Part shown: piece by piece, positions 6,754-13,937 of the stretch | How the letters are laid out: every line of letters begins with the position of its first letter | Position numbering within the stretch: the first letter of the stretch is position 1 | Assembly: GCA_947470205.1 (NCBI GenBank) | Contig: CANISK010000018.1 | Location: 1 to 13,937, forward strand | Length of the DNA stretch: 13,937 nt | Source of the DNA: Neisseriaceae bacterium | Lineage (GTDB): Bacteria; Pseudomonadota; Gammaproteobacteria; Burkholderiales; UBA11063 | Direction of reading: 5' to 3' | Position numbers and translations under genes: made by a program | The notes under the pieces: generated by a model | What the model was told of the DNA's origin: nothing | Databases searched by the model: none | The model's input: the letters and a program-made list of their open reading frames with translations, nothing else

Positions 6754-8352
6754 ATGGAATTGCAAAGTAAAGTTGAATACATTAATGCAAAATGGTTTTC
6801 CTTGGCGTGGTCTTTAATCTTTATAGTTGCACCACTAATAGCTTATATCTTCTCTATAAAGGTTGAGATAAGAAATATAAACTATTGCTCTGCAGGGTTA
6901 AGTCTGATTTGGATATATTATACGTGGCAATGCCAGATAAAACAAAAAATAATTCTTCATAAGAAGTACGTTTTTGTTTTTTTTATATCAATATTATTTT
7001 CTTTTTTATACTCTTACATCTCTAGATATTATGCATTTAGGCTTAACGCTGATGACTTTGGTGTTTTTCATACTATGCTTAATGCTATGTTAGAAGGTAA
7101 TTGGGGTTATTCAAAAGCAGTTGGTTTTTATCATTTTGGAACACATCAAAATTATATTTTAGTTCTGATCTTGCCTATATATGCTTTATTTCATAACGTA
7201 GAAACTCTATTGGTTTTAGGTGTGGGGGCTATATGGCTAACTGCTGTTGCGATCTGGTTAATAGCAAAAGAATTAAAATTAAACAATTTTTTATCCTTTA
7301 TTATTGTTCTGTCTTTTTCGCTTTCACCGATGAATGGTTTAGGTAATTCTTTTCAACCAGAATTATTTACCCCATTATTTTTTGCGTGGCTATTTCTTTT
7401 TTATCTCCGTCGGCAACTAATATGGTTCTTTATTTGTGTGTTGTTGGTTTTGATGACCAAGGAAGATGCCGTTCTTTTGGTGGCTGGTTTTTCAATAGTA
7501 TTAATTTATAGAAAAGAATATTCATATGGAAGCATTGCTCTGTTTTGTGCACTCCTAATGTGCATCATGAATTTGGGAATTGTGCAGCCATATTTTGTTC
7601 ATAAAAGTGCAATGCTTCAGCCAACTACAGTGAAATTTTGGAGTGAATATGGTAAGACTAAAACGGAGATATTCTTTAATATTCTAACTCACCCTCTGAT
7701 TATTATTAACAAATTATTTGCAATAAATTCAGGCTTTTGGCGTTTATACCTTCCTTTTCTGTGTCTGCCTTTGTTTATCCCTGAAGTATTTTTTTCCAGT
7801 ATAATGACTATAATTATGTGGGCTACCAGTATTTCTAATGCACAGTATGAGTATAGAAGCTATTATGGAATAAACATTAACCTAGTGATGTTTATTGGTG
7901 TTATGTTACTGTTGGCTGAAAATGGGTGTTTTTATAAAAGCTTATGGATTAAAAGGTTTAATTTTTATTCAAAATATCGAATGTTGATATTAATTAGTGG
8001 GTTATTTATCTTTCCTCTTATAGGTACAGGGTGGCAAGATTTTTGGCCATTCTCATATAAAGATTTTGCAGCGGCTAAGACTTTTAGTGTCTATTTATCT
8101 AAATCTGGAGATGTGATCTGCTCAAATTCTAATTTATATCAGATATTAACTGCACAAAAAGTTCCGGTAAAATCAGTTGCTCTTTCAGGGGCTAAACCTG
8201 AGCAGTTTTTTCAACAAAACTGTTCTTATGTTATGACTGATCTGGGTGATACATATCCATTTTCTAGAGACCAATTGTTGATGGAAATGAGTAGAATGAA
8301 ATGTAGCCAGTTCTCCCCTCATTTCTACATATGTAACAATAAATTAGGATAA
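6754..8352 (+). CDS. DUF2079-family polytopic membrane protein
   Basis: The protein has 532 residues and about ten or more hydrophobic segments, the first near 15-36 and 72-92, so it sits in the inner membrane. The order of conserved pieces matches DUF2079 as I know it: NADDFGVFHTML (98-109) after the second or third helix, FHFGTHQNY-like FGTHQNY (128-134), SFQPELFTP (199-207) and TKEDAVLL (235-242), which has the KED signature. These acidic residues in extracytoplasmic loops recall GT-C type glycosyltransferases, and DUF2079 has been grouped with them; the substrate is unknown. The soluble tail (about 440-532) contains several cysteines. AAAGG at 6738-6742 is the ribosome binding site. It stands alone, divergent from rpsP and convergent with priA, with no cell-envelope genes near. 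Function is not established. Confidence 0.85.
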   Translation: MELQSKVEYINAKWFSLAWSLIFIVAPLIAYIFSIKVEIRNINYCSAGLSLIWIYYTWQCQIKQKIILHKKYVFVFFISILFSFLYSYISRYYAFRLNADDFGVFHTMLNAMLEGNWGYSKAVGFYHFGTHQNYILVLILPIYALFHNVETLLVLGVGAIWLTAVAIWLIAKELKLNNFLSFIIVLSFSLSPMNGLGNSFQPELFTPLFFAWLFLFYLRRQLIWFFICVLLVLMTKEDAVLLVAGFSIVLIYRKEYSYGSIALFCALLMCIMNLGIVQPYFVHKSAMLQPTTVKFWSEYGKTKTEIFFNILTHPLIIINKLFAINSGFWRLYLPFLCLPLFIPEVFFSSIMTIIMWATSISNAQYEYRSYYGININLVMFIGVMLLLAENGCFYKSLWIKRFNFYSKYRMLILISGLFIFPLIGTGWQDFWPFSYKDFAAAKTFSVYLSKSGDVICSNSNLYQILTAQKVPVKSVALSGAKPEQFFQQNCSYVMTDLGDTYPFSRDQLLMEMSRMKCSQFSPHFYICNNKLG

Positions 8353-8368
8353 ATCAATAATTGGCATT

Positions 8369-8557
8369 AGACTTCTTGTATAACCTATGTAAATGGTGTT
8401 ATAGGAGTACTACTTGACCATAATTTGCAAGGTATCCGTCATTGCGAACTTCGATTTATCGAAGTGAAGCAATCTCACTGTTCCATGGGGGATTGCCGCG
8501 GGGTTTTGCCCCATCAATCAATGACGATAGCTTATAAAGAGGTTATGCAAGAAGTCT
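8369..8557. mobile_element. 189-bp MITE-like element with 18-bp terminal inverted repeats
   Basis: The left end AGACTTCTTGTATAACCT (8369-8386) is the reverse complement of the right end (8540-8557) with one mismatch. ATT flanks both outer sides (8366-8368 and 8558-8560), which could be a 3-bp target duplication. There is no coding capacity for a transposase, so any movement would need an enzyme elsewhere. The interior holds a separate palindrome (8437-8526). It lies in the convergent gap between the DUF2079 gene and priA, 16 bp after one stop and 25 bp from the other. I do not recognise the IS family these ends belong to. Confidence 0.65.
8437..8526. repeat. Compound palindrome of the GTCATTG...CAATGAC type
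   Basis: CGTCATTG (8437-8444) pairs with CAATGACG (8519-8526). Inside are three further hairpin arms: ACTTCGAT (8448-8455) with ATCGAAGT (8458-8465), GCAATC (8469-8474) with GATTGC (8491-8496), and GGGG (8500-8503) with CCCC (8509-8512). Palindromes of this general pattern (GTCATTGCGA ... GCAATC) are dispersed in many AT-rich, often host-associated, bacterial genomes. In RNA it could form a cruciform-like fold and might stop convergent transcription. Confidence 0.7.
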
Positions 8558-8582
8558 ATTGTAATATACCCCATGGTCTTAA

Positions 8583-10598
8583 CTATAATTCTAAAGGGTC
8601 TATATCTATACTCCAGTGCAGTGTATTATTGTGTTTGATTTTAAATATATCTGGGGTGGCTTTATTTAACATATCATGCAAAAGAATTCTATTATTGCTT
8701 CTAATTAATAACTGCCCTCGTTCGCGGTTATTAATTTTTTGTAATGCTGACGGCACAGGGTGTAATACTATAATTTCTTTACTGCGATATTGATAAAGAA
8801 CCTGATGAACCTGAGTTAAAAAATCTAATGTAGTTTTAATTAATGGGGAACTTGCACGAATAAGTACATAATATGTGTAAGGTGGCAAACCAAGTAGCTT
8901 TCTTTGTTGAAATAAATGGTTGGCGAATCCAAAAAAATCTTGCTTGGATAAAAAATTATATATGTCATGTTCTGGGTGCTTAGTTTGTAAAATAACCGTA
9001 CCTGGTTTATCCCCACGTCCAGCACGACCTGACACCTGCATAAGCTGTGTGAATAGATCCTCTGTACTTCTAAAATCATGGCTATATAGCGCCAAATCCA
9101 AATCAAGCCCTACAACTAAAGTTAAGTTATGAAAATCATGCCCTTTTGCAAGCATTTGAGTGCCTACTAATATATCCACTTCGTTATTATGAATTGCAGT
9201 ATAGAGATTATCCCAAGCAGTTTTAGTGCTCATGGTATCTCTGTCTATACGTAAAATATTTGCCAGTGGGAACATGGTACGTAATTTATTCTCAATTTTT
9301 TGCGTACCATGTCCTAATGCTTGTAAATATTTACCATTACATTTTGGGCAAGTTTTATTTAGTTTTATTCTAAAATCACAATGATGACAAATTAATTGAT
9401 TATTGGTTGCATGAAATACCAAATTCATTGAACAATTTTTGCACACCCCCACCCATCCACAATCATAACAACTTATCATGGGCGCGTATCCACGCCTATT
9501 AATATACACCAAAGATAATTCTTTTTTTGTGAGGTTATTGGCGATGGCATTCTTCACAGAGGTGGTCAATCCATCTATATTCTGTTCTTGTTTGGTATTT
9601 ATGATTTTTATTTGTGGCAAGGAGGCGTTTGTCACCCCACGAGATGTTAATTTACATAATGAGTATTTGTTGGTTTTAAAATTATATAAACTTTCTAGCG
9701 ATGGGGTCGCTGAGCCTAAGATAATCGGCACATTGTGATATTTAGCTTTATATACCGCCAAATCTCTTGCATTATAACGCAGTCCATCGTTTTGCTTGAA
9801 CGATGAATCATGCTCCTCATCTACAATGATGAGCCCTAAGCTATAAAATGGAGTAAATACTGATAACCTAGTTCCAATTATAATTTTATTTTGGTCATTA
9901 TAAGTGTGTTCGTGTGCAATTAGTCTTCTCTTTGGTGTGATGGTGCTATTTAAAACACACATATTAACATCGGGAAACCTGACTTGAAACCTTGCCAATA
10001 GCTGTGGCGTGAGATTTATTTCTGGCACCAATACCAATACTTGTTTATCTTGTAACAATATTTCTGAGATTAACTCAAGATAGACTTCAGTTTTACCGGA
10101 CCCAGTAATGCCATACAATACTGATACAAAATATTTACCAAAATTTTGTTTTATAAGGTTTATAGATTTTAACTGCTCTTCATTAAGCGCAATTGTTTTA
10201 TTGTATTTAGCAATAGTAGCGAGGTTAAGTTTAGGTGGCTTAATTTGTTTGGTGGTGTTATTTAGATTGCACTCTTCTGTTTTACGTAGTATGGTTGAAA
10301 TTGCAGTAAAAATTGTCTGTCCAATTGGGTAATGATAGTATTGACTCGCAAAATTCACCATGTCAATCATACATGGGGGTAGAATATTGTTATACTGTCT
10401 AATTATGGGTTTAATTCTTGTGATATCGTAGTTTATGTCATCCTTATTAACCTCATTCCACACAAAGCCGATTTTTTGTTTATTGTTAAAATCAACCAAT
10501 ACTCTTGTGCCAAGCTGGATAAGGGTGTCGCTACTGTATGTAAAATTTATATTTACTGAGATGTCCAATAATACATTATAGAAATATAGTAAATTCAT
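8583..10598 (-). CDS. priA: Primosomal replication restart helicase PriA
   Basis: PriA recognises stalled forks and D-loops and reloads the replisome through its 3'-5' helicase activity. The 671-residue product is somewhat shorter than E. coli PriA (732). After an N-terminal DNA-binding domain (TRVLVDF..., about 31-105) come Walker A GITGSGKT (163-170), the DEEH box (260-263) and GSATPS (295-300). Eight zinc-ligand cysteines follow as four pairs (377/380, 386/389, 404/407, 417/420). Next are GTQMLAKGHDF (479-489) and the arginine-finger motif QVSGRAGR (521-528). All catalytic elements are present. The ATG at 10596-10598 has only a weak ribosome binding site. It follows nusG in the same direction after 151 bp, an unusual position, since rplK normally follows nusG. 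Confidence 0.97.
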   Translation of the reverse strand: MNLLYFYNVLLDISVNINFTYSSDTLIQLGTRVLVDFNNKQKIGFVWNEVNKDDINYDITRIKPIIRQYNNILPPCMIDMVNFASQYYHYPIGQTIFTAISTILRKTEECNLNNTTKQIKPPKLNLATIAKYNKTIALNEEQLKSINLIKQNFGKYFVSVLYGITGSGKTEVYLELISEILLQDKQVLVLVPEINLTPQLLARFQVRFPDVNMCVLNSTITPKRRLIAHEHTYNDQNKIIIGTRLSVFTPFYSLGLIIVDEEHDSSFKQNDGLRYNARDLAVYKAKYHNVPIILGSATPSLESLYNFKTNKYSLCKLTSRGVTNASLPQIKIINTKQEQNIDGLTTSVKNAIANNLTKKELSLVYINRRGYAPMISCYDCGWVGVCKNCSMNLVFHATNNQLICHHCDFRIKLNKTCPKCNGKYLQALGHGTQKIENKLRTMFPLANILRIDRDTMSTKTAWDNLYTAIHNNEVDILVGTQMLAKGHDFHNLTLVVGLDLDLALYSHDFRSTEDLFTQLMQVSGRAGRGDKPGTVILQTKHPEHDIYNFLSKQDFFGFANHLFQQRKLLGLPPYTYYVLIRASSPLIKTTLDFLTQVHQVLYQYRSKEIIVLHPVPSALQKINNRERGQLLIRSNNRILLHDMLNKATPDIFKIKHNNTLHWSIDIDPLEL

Positions 10599-10749
10599 CA
10601 GATGCGATCTTTAATGTCAACGATTGAAGTGGAAAATTGTATACTCGAAGTATTTGAAATATAGACGAGACGAAGAGTGCATCATACTTTTTGGTGATAA
10701 TTGATGGGTAATTACTATTTGTTTTAAGAAGAAGTTGATACCGAGAAAA

Positions 10750-11388
10750 CTATACCACTTTTTCTACTTGCATAAATTCCAGCTCAACAGATGTTTCTCT
10801 GCCGAAGATTTGAACGTTTACTCTGATTCTGGATTTGGCATATATTACTTCTTCGATAATTGCATTAAAGTCAGCAAATGGGCCTTCCATGATATGCACT
10901 CTCTCGCCAACTTGGAATTCAACTTTATGTTTAGCTTTCTCTTTGGAGTCTTTAACTTGTTTTAATATATTATCTACTTCGCGTTGGGATATTGGCACTG
11001 GTTTTGCATCTTTACCCACTCCAACAAATCCAGTAACCTTGGGGGTTTTTTTGATTAATAGACCATGTTCATCTGAATAATCCATATGCACCAACACATA
11101 ACCAGGAAATATTTTTCTTTCAGTTTCACGTTTTTTGCCATTTTTCAATTCTTCAACTTTTTCTTTTGGCACTAAAACTGCATTAGTCATCAAAAAATCT
11201 TCTATTTCAATGTATTCTTGAGTTTTTATATCAACCCCAAACGCATCTTTTAATTCATTAGCCTTTGATGTATCATTACTTTCATTGTAGATTTTTAATT
11301 TGGCAATGATAGATTTGATTATAGATACTTGGACTTTGTCTTCCATATTTGTAGCCACTTGAACCACATACCAAGATAACTTATTCAT
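10750..11388 (-). CDS. nusG: Transcription elongation/antitermination factor NusG, with an insertion
   Basis: NusG binds RNA polymerase through its NGN domain and links it to Rho or to the ribosome through its KOW domain. The protein has 212 residues, against about 176-185 normally. Both ends are ordinary: WYVVQ (6-10), FPGYVLVHM (94-102), VTGFVG (118-123), then the KOW segment VGERVHIMEGPFADFNAIIEEV and a VEKVV end. The extra length lies between helix 1 of the NGN domain and strand VLVPKEKVEEL: about 34 more residues than E. coli between WYVVQ and FPGY (roughly residues 30-70, rich in K, E, D, I). The frame is open and uninterrupted, so this is a true insertion or expansion. secE lies 4 bp upstream; its end supplies a GGAAAGAG ribosome binding site. 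Confidence 0.96.
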   Translation of the reverse strand: MNKLSWYVVQVATNMEDKVQVSIIKSIIAKLKIYNESNDTSKANELKDAFGVDIKTQEYIEIEDFLMTNAVLVPKEKVEELKNGKKRETERKIFPGYVLVHMDYSDEHGLLIKKTPKVTGFVGVGKDAKPVPISQREVDNILKQVKDSKEKAKHKVEFQVGERVHIMEGPFADFNAIIEEVIYAKSRIRVNVQIFGRETSVELEFMQVEKVV

Positions 11389-11392
11389 TATA

Positions 11393-11776
11393 TTAACTCT
11401 TTCCCAATATTAGACTATATAACGTCCAAGATATAACACTATCAACCAACCATAAAAATAACGCCAATATAATCACAAATAAAAATACTATCCAAGTAAA
11501 TTGCATAGCTTCTTTTCTTGCTGGCCAGACAATTTTACCAAGCTCTCGCCATACATCTCGAAGATAGTCATGAAGATTTAAACCAGTTTCTGATACAAAA
11601 AAGAATAAACCAAATGATGCTACAACAGATATTAATACCACACCCCATTTTAACCAGATATTTATATTTAGGGCATAAAATAAAGTAAGCCCTGCAATAA
11701 TCAATAACAAGGATGTGTAGTTATATACTTGATTATAATTTTTAGTGTTTTCTTTGTTGGTTGTTGCATTATTCAT
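11393..11776 (-). CDS. secE: Preprotein translocase subunit SecE
   Basis: SecE clamps SecY in the Sec translocon of the inner membrane. The 127-residue product has three hydrophobic helices (about 22-42, 44-64 and 96-118), the long proteobacterial form rather than the single-helix form. Before the last helix is the conserved amphipathic region WRELGKIVWPARKEAMQFT (about 77-95), the hallmark of the family. No good Shine-Dalgarno precedes the ATG at 11774-11776, 34 bp after the tRNA-Trp gene, from which it is probably processed as part of the same transcript. nusG follows after 4 bp. Confidence 0.96.
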   Translation of the reverse strand: MNNATTNKENTKNYNQVYNYTSLLLIIAGLTLFYALNINIWLKWGVVLISVVASFGLFFFVSETGLNLHDYLRDVWRELGKIVWPARKEAMQFTWIVFLFVIILALFLWLVDSVISWTLYSLILGKS

Positions 11777-11810
11777 AAAAAAATTTCATATAAAATGAAT
11801 AAAAAATATA

Positions 11811-11886
11811 TGGCAGGTCAAGAGGGCTTCGAACCCCCAACCTTCGGTTTTGGAGACCGACACTCTACCAATTGAGCTATTGACCT
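11811..11886 (-). tRNA. tRNA-Trp (CCA)
   Basis: A 76-nt cloverleaf has acceptor AGGTCAA pairing with TTGACCT, anticodon stem TCGGT/ACCGA around loop CTCCAAA (anticodon CCA), T-loop TTCGAAG, discriminator G and an encoded 3' CCA. It lies 21 bp after tuf and 34 bp before secE, its usual place in Proteobacteria. Confidence 0.97.
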
Positions 11887-11907
11887 ATATTAATAAAATA
11901 ACACGTA

Positions 11908-13098
11908 CTAAGCTAAGATTTTAGATACAACACCGGCACCAACTGTTCTGCCACCCTCACGAATAGCAAAACGTAGTCCTTCTTCCATAGCAATTGGAGA
12001 AATTAGTGTTACATTGATACGGATATTATCCCCTGGCATTACCATTTCTACGCCTTCAGGTAATGAAACTGCTCCTGTCACGTCTGTAGTTCTGAAGTAG
12101 AATTGTGGACGGTAGTTACTAAAAAATGGAGTGTGCCGTCCACCCTCTTCTTTAGAGAGCACATATATTTCTGCTTCAAATTTAGTATGAGGAGTGATAG
12201 AGCCTGGTTTGGCTAATACCTGACCGCGTTCTACGTCTTCACGTTTAGTGCCACGTAGTAATAAACCTACGTTATCACCAGCTTGACCCTGATCTAACAA
12301 TTTGCGGAACATTTCCACCCCAGTACATATGGTTTTTTGAGTTGGATTCAATCCAACGATTTCAATTTCCTCACCAACTTTTACCACACCACGTTCCACA
12401 CGACCTGTAACTACTGTACCACGTCCTGATATAGAGAATACGTCTTCTACTGGCATCAAGAATGCGCCATCAATTGCTCTTTCTGGTTGTGGGATATATG
12501 AGTCTAATGCATCTGCTAGTTTCAAGATAGCCTCTTCACCAAGAGGGCCTGTGTCACCTTCTAATGCTTTTAGTGCTGATCCTCTGATGATATGGATATC
12601 GTCCCCTGGGAAATCGTATTGGCTAAGAAGTTCACGCACTTCCATTTCAACTAGCTCTAAAAGCTCTTCATCATCCACCATATCGCATTTATTTAGGAAT
12701 ACTACAATATATGGTACACCTACTTGTCTTGCTAAAATGATATGCTCACGAGTTTGTGGCATTGGTCCATCTGATGCTGCAACTACTAATATTGCACCAT
12801 CCATTTGTGCAGCACCGGTAATCATGTTTTTAATGTAATCTGCATGTCCAGGACAATCTACGTGTGCGTAGTGACGCTTTGCTGTTTCGTATTCTACGTG
12901 TGAGGTATTGATTGTGATGCCGCGTGATTTTTCTTCAGGTGAGCTATCAATTTGGTCGTAGCCTTTTGCTTCTCCACCATATTTTTTTGCTAGTATAGTG
13001 GTAATTGCTGCTGTTAGTGTTGTTTTACCATGGTCAACGTGTCCAATTGTACCAACATTTACATGTGGTTTATTGCGTTCAAATTTTCCTTTAGCCAT
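11908..13098 (-). CDS. tuf: Elongation factor Tu
   Basis: EF-Tu carries aminoacyl-tRNA to the ribosomal A site and hydrolyses GTP on correct pairing. It is full length at 396 residues. GTPase motifs are complete: GHVDHGKT (19-26), RGITI (59-63), DCPGH (81-85, with the catalytic His), NKCD (136-139) and SALK (174-177). They are followed by two beta-barrel domains ending [10 protein letters not shown]. The start ATG 13096-13098 has AGGAG 9 nt upstream (13108-13112). It sits between tRNA-Thr and tRNA-Trp, which marks it as the tufB-type copy; whether a second tuf exists elsewhere cannot be seen. It looks betaproteobacterial and well conserved. Confidence 0.99.
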   Translation of the reverse strand: MAKGKFERNKPHVNVGTIGHVDHGKTTLTAAITTILAKKYGGEAKGYDQIDSSPEEKSRGITINTSHVEYETAKRHYAHVDCPGHADYIKNMITGAAQMDGAILVVAASDGPMPQTREHIILARQVGVPYIVVFLNKCDMVDDEELLELVEMEVRELLSQYDFPGDDIHIIRGSALKALEGDTGPLGEEAILKLADALDSYIPQPERAIDGAFLMPVEDVFSISGRGTVVTGRVERGVVKVGEEIEIVGLNPTQKTICTGVEMFRKLLDQGQAGDNVGLLLRGTKREDVERGQVLAKPGSITPHTKFEAEIYVLSKEEGGRHTPFFSNYRPQFYFRTTDVTGAVSLPEGVEMVMPGDNIRINVTLISPIAMEEGLRFAIREGGRTVGAGVVSKILA

Positions 13099-13166
13099 TT
13101 TTTACCACTCCTGAAAATGAATATAAAAATAATTTTAGTTTATTTAGATTTTATCATGGTGCTATC

Positions 13167-13242
<76 letters not shown>

Positions 13243-13306
13243 ATATGTACCCCGGATTTATAAAAAATAATATCTCAGGTCATCTTTTATTAGTTATTTA
13301 CAAACT

Positions 13307-13380
13307 TGGAGCGGGAGAAGGGAATCGAACCCTCATCATAAGCTTGGAAGGCTTCTGCATTACCACTATGCTACTCCCGC
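13307..13380 (-). tRNA. tRNA-Gly (TCC)
   Basis: A 74-nt cloverleaf has a perfect acceptor GCGGGAG/CTCCCGC, anticodon loop CTTCCAA (anticodon TCC), T-loop TTCGATT, discriminator T and encoded CCA. The anticodon stem GAAGC/GCTTA has four pairs, with a G-A mispair at its outer end. It is the second gene of the unit. Confidence 0.96.
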
Positions 13381-13400
13381 GCGACAGGTTAGTTTTTTTC

Positions 13401-13438
13401 ATTGCATGATTCTACTTGATAGAATTTTTTTTTGCAAT
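13401..13438. repeat. Nested palindrome in the tRNA-Gly/tRNA-Tyr spacer
   Basis: ATTGCA (13401-13406) pairs with TGCAAT (13433-13438) outside ATTCTA (13409-13414) and TAGAAT (13420-13425), with a T-run at 13425-13433 on the plus strand. It would look like a terminator for plus-strand transcription, but no plus-strand gene leads into it; in the minus-strand tRNA precursor it would be a hairpin preceded by an A-run. Confidence 0.4.
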
Positions 13439-13472
13439 TATTTTTGAAACTTTTTACGCTGCTTGCGTTATC

Positions 13473-13558
13473 TGGTGGAGAGGGCAGGATTCGAACCTGC
13501 GAAGGTAAAACCGCCGGATTTACAGTCCGGACCCGTTGGCCGCTTGGGTAACCTCTCC
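13473..13558 (-). tRNA. tRNA-Tyr (GTA)
   Basis: An 86-nt class II tRNA has acceptor GGAGAGG/CCTCTCC, anticodon stem CCGGA/TCCGG around CTGTAAA (anticodon GTA), a long variable arm with a GGT/ACC stem, T-loop TTCGAAT, discriminator A and encoded CCA. It is the first gene of the tRNA-tuf unit. Confidence 0.97.
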
Positions 13559-13573
13559 TTTGATGAGGAAGTT

Positions 13574-13603
13574 ATTATATTCAATCTAACACCTAAATGT
13601 CAA
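13574..13603 (-). promoter_or_regulatory. Strong sigma-70 promoter of the tRNA-tuf-secE-nusG unit
   Basis: On the minus strand a perfect TTGACA (13598-13603) and a perfect TATAAT (13574-13579) are 18 bp apart. Transcription should start near 13567, only about 9 nt before the tRNA-Tyr 5' end. It is the best promoter in the window and suits a highly expressed stable-RNA and EF-Tu operon. The bases after the -10 box are not a GC-rich discriminator of the stringent type. Confidence 0.85.
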
Positions 13604-13675
13604 GCATTAGATCGACGAATTTAGTAATAATTTCTTAATCTACAACATGAATTAATGCAAAACAAAATGTTAGCA

Positions 13676-13937
13676 CTAATTTAAGTCCTCACCTAAAGCC
13701 TTAGCCAAGGCAACAAACAGCGCAATTAATGCTGGGCCGATCAAAACGCCCCAAAACCCGAGTGCCGCCATTCCTGCTGCAATTGAGAAAAATAATAAAA
13801 ATTCATTCACTTTATAACTAACTTTAACTTTTTGTGCAATTTTATTTAGGGCAATAATTCGTAAAAAATTATCAATTATAAATGCTAAAACAACGCAACC
13901 ATAACTAATAATTAGAATTGCACTGATAATATTACCG
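13676..13937 (-). CDS. AI-2E/PerM-family membrane transporter, C-terminal part
   Basis: An open frame enters from the right edge and stops with TAG at 13676-13678, giving 86 visible residues; the N-terminus lies outside the window. The visible part has a hydrophobic helix (ISYGCVVLAFIIDNFLR), a charged stretch (KIAQKVKVSYKVNE) and a final helix pair FFSIAAGMAALGFWGVLIGP then ALIALFVALAKAL. The D-N-x-L-R, G-G/A-x-x-A-x-G-x-x-G and G-P-x-L pattern is that of the AI-2E exporter-like (YdiK/PerM) family. Members differ in substrate, so no transported compound is assigned. It is on the same strand as the tRNA-tuf unit and upstream of its promoter, about 117 bp from tRNA-Tyr. Confidence 0.7.
   Translation of the reverse strand, partial: GNIISAILIISYGCVVLAFIIDNFLRIIALNKIAQKVKVSYKVNEFLLFFSIAAGMAALGFWGVLIGPALIALFVALAKALGEDLN

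Noticed and set aside
8425..8793. Plus-strand open frame over the MITE-like element and the priA 3' end
   Set aside because: It is made of the palindromic repeat and antisense priA; no protein family features.
10615..10620. TTGACA upstream of priA as a -35 box
   Set aside because: A -10 box at 16-19 bp would fall inside the priA coding region, after the ATG; no matching TATAAT is there.
10641..10653. ATACT-CGA-AGTAT palindrome between nusG and priA
   Set aside because: The 5-bp arms are too short, with no T-run, to call a terminator or operator.

Overview
The window reads as a stretch of core chromosome from an AT-rich bacterium, most probably a low-GC betaproteobacterium. L28, L33, L19, EF-Tu and ThrRS have a betaproteobacterial look (for example the Q-x-R-x-FW-x-ES and RLRVSNA stretches of L28). 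The tRNA-Tyr/Gly/Thr-tuf-tRNA-Trp-secE-nusG order is shared by Beta- and Gammaproteobacteria. High A+T, short proteins, mispaired tRNA stems and dispersed palindromes would fit a reduced, possibly host-associated genome. That is inference; no 16S or host marker is present.

Layout, left to right. Positions 1-144 hold palindromic repeats and one end of a repeated element that touches the infC stop codon. infC and thrS form a minus-strand translation operon (143-2562); infC appears to start at an ATA codon. After a 343-bp AT-rich gap, rpmB, rpmG and gcvT run on the plus strand (2906-4528). They converge on the minus-strand operon rpsP-rimM-trmD-rplS (4594-6510), with an ATTCCC-type palindrome between. 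A plus-strand polytopic membrane protein of the DUF2079 family follows (6754-8352). It converges on priA (8583-10598), and a 189-bp MITE-like element with 18-bp terminal inverted repeats sits between them. The right third is one minus-strand unit behind a near-perfect sigma-70 promoter (13574-13603): tRNA-Tyr, tRNA-Gly, tRNA-Thr, tuf, tRNA-Trp, secE, nusG. The expected rplK does not follow nusG; priA does. The right edge has the C-terminus of an AI-2E/PerM-type membrane protein.

Functionally the window is almost all translation (IF3, ThrRS, L28, L33, L19, S16, TrmD, RimM, EF-Tu, four tRNAs). It also carries transcription elongation and secretion (NusG, SecE), replication restart (PriA) and one-carbon metabolism (GcvT). 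I see no defence system, CRISPR array, prophage, intact IS or biosynthetic cluster, and no convincing undescribed multi-gene system. The most unusual points are the ATA start of infC, a roughly 34-residue insertion in the NGN domain of NusG, the nusG/rplK synteny break, and the TIR-bounded palindromic elements abutting gene ends.
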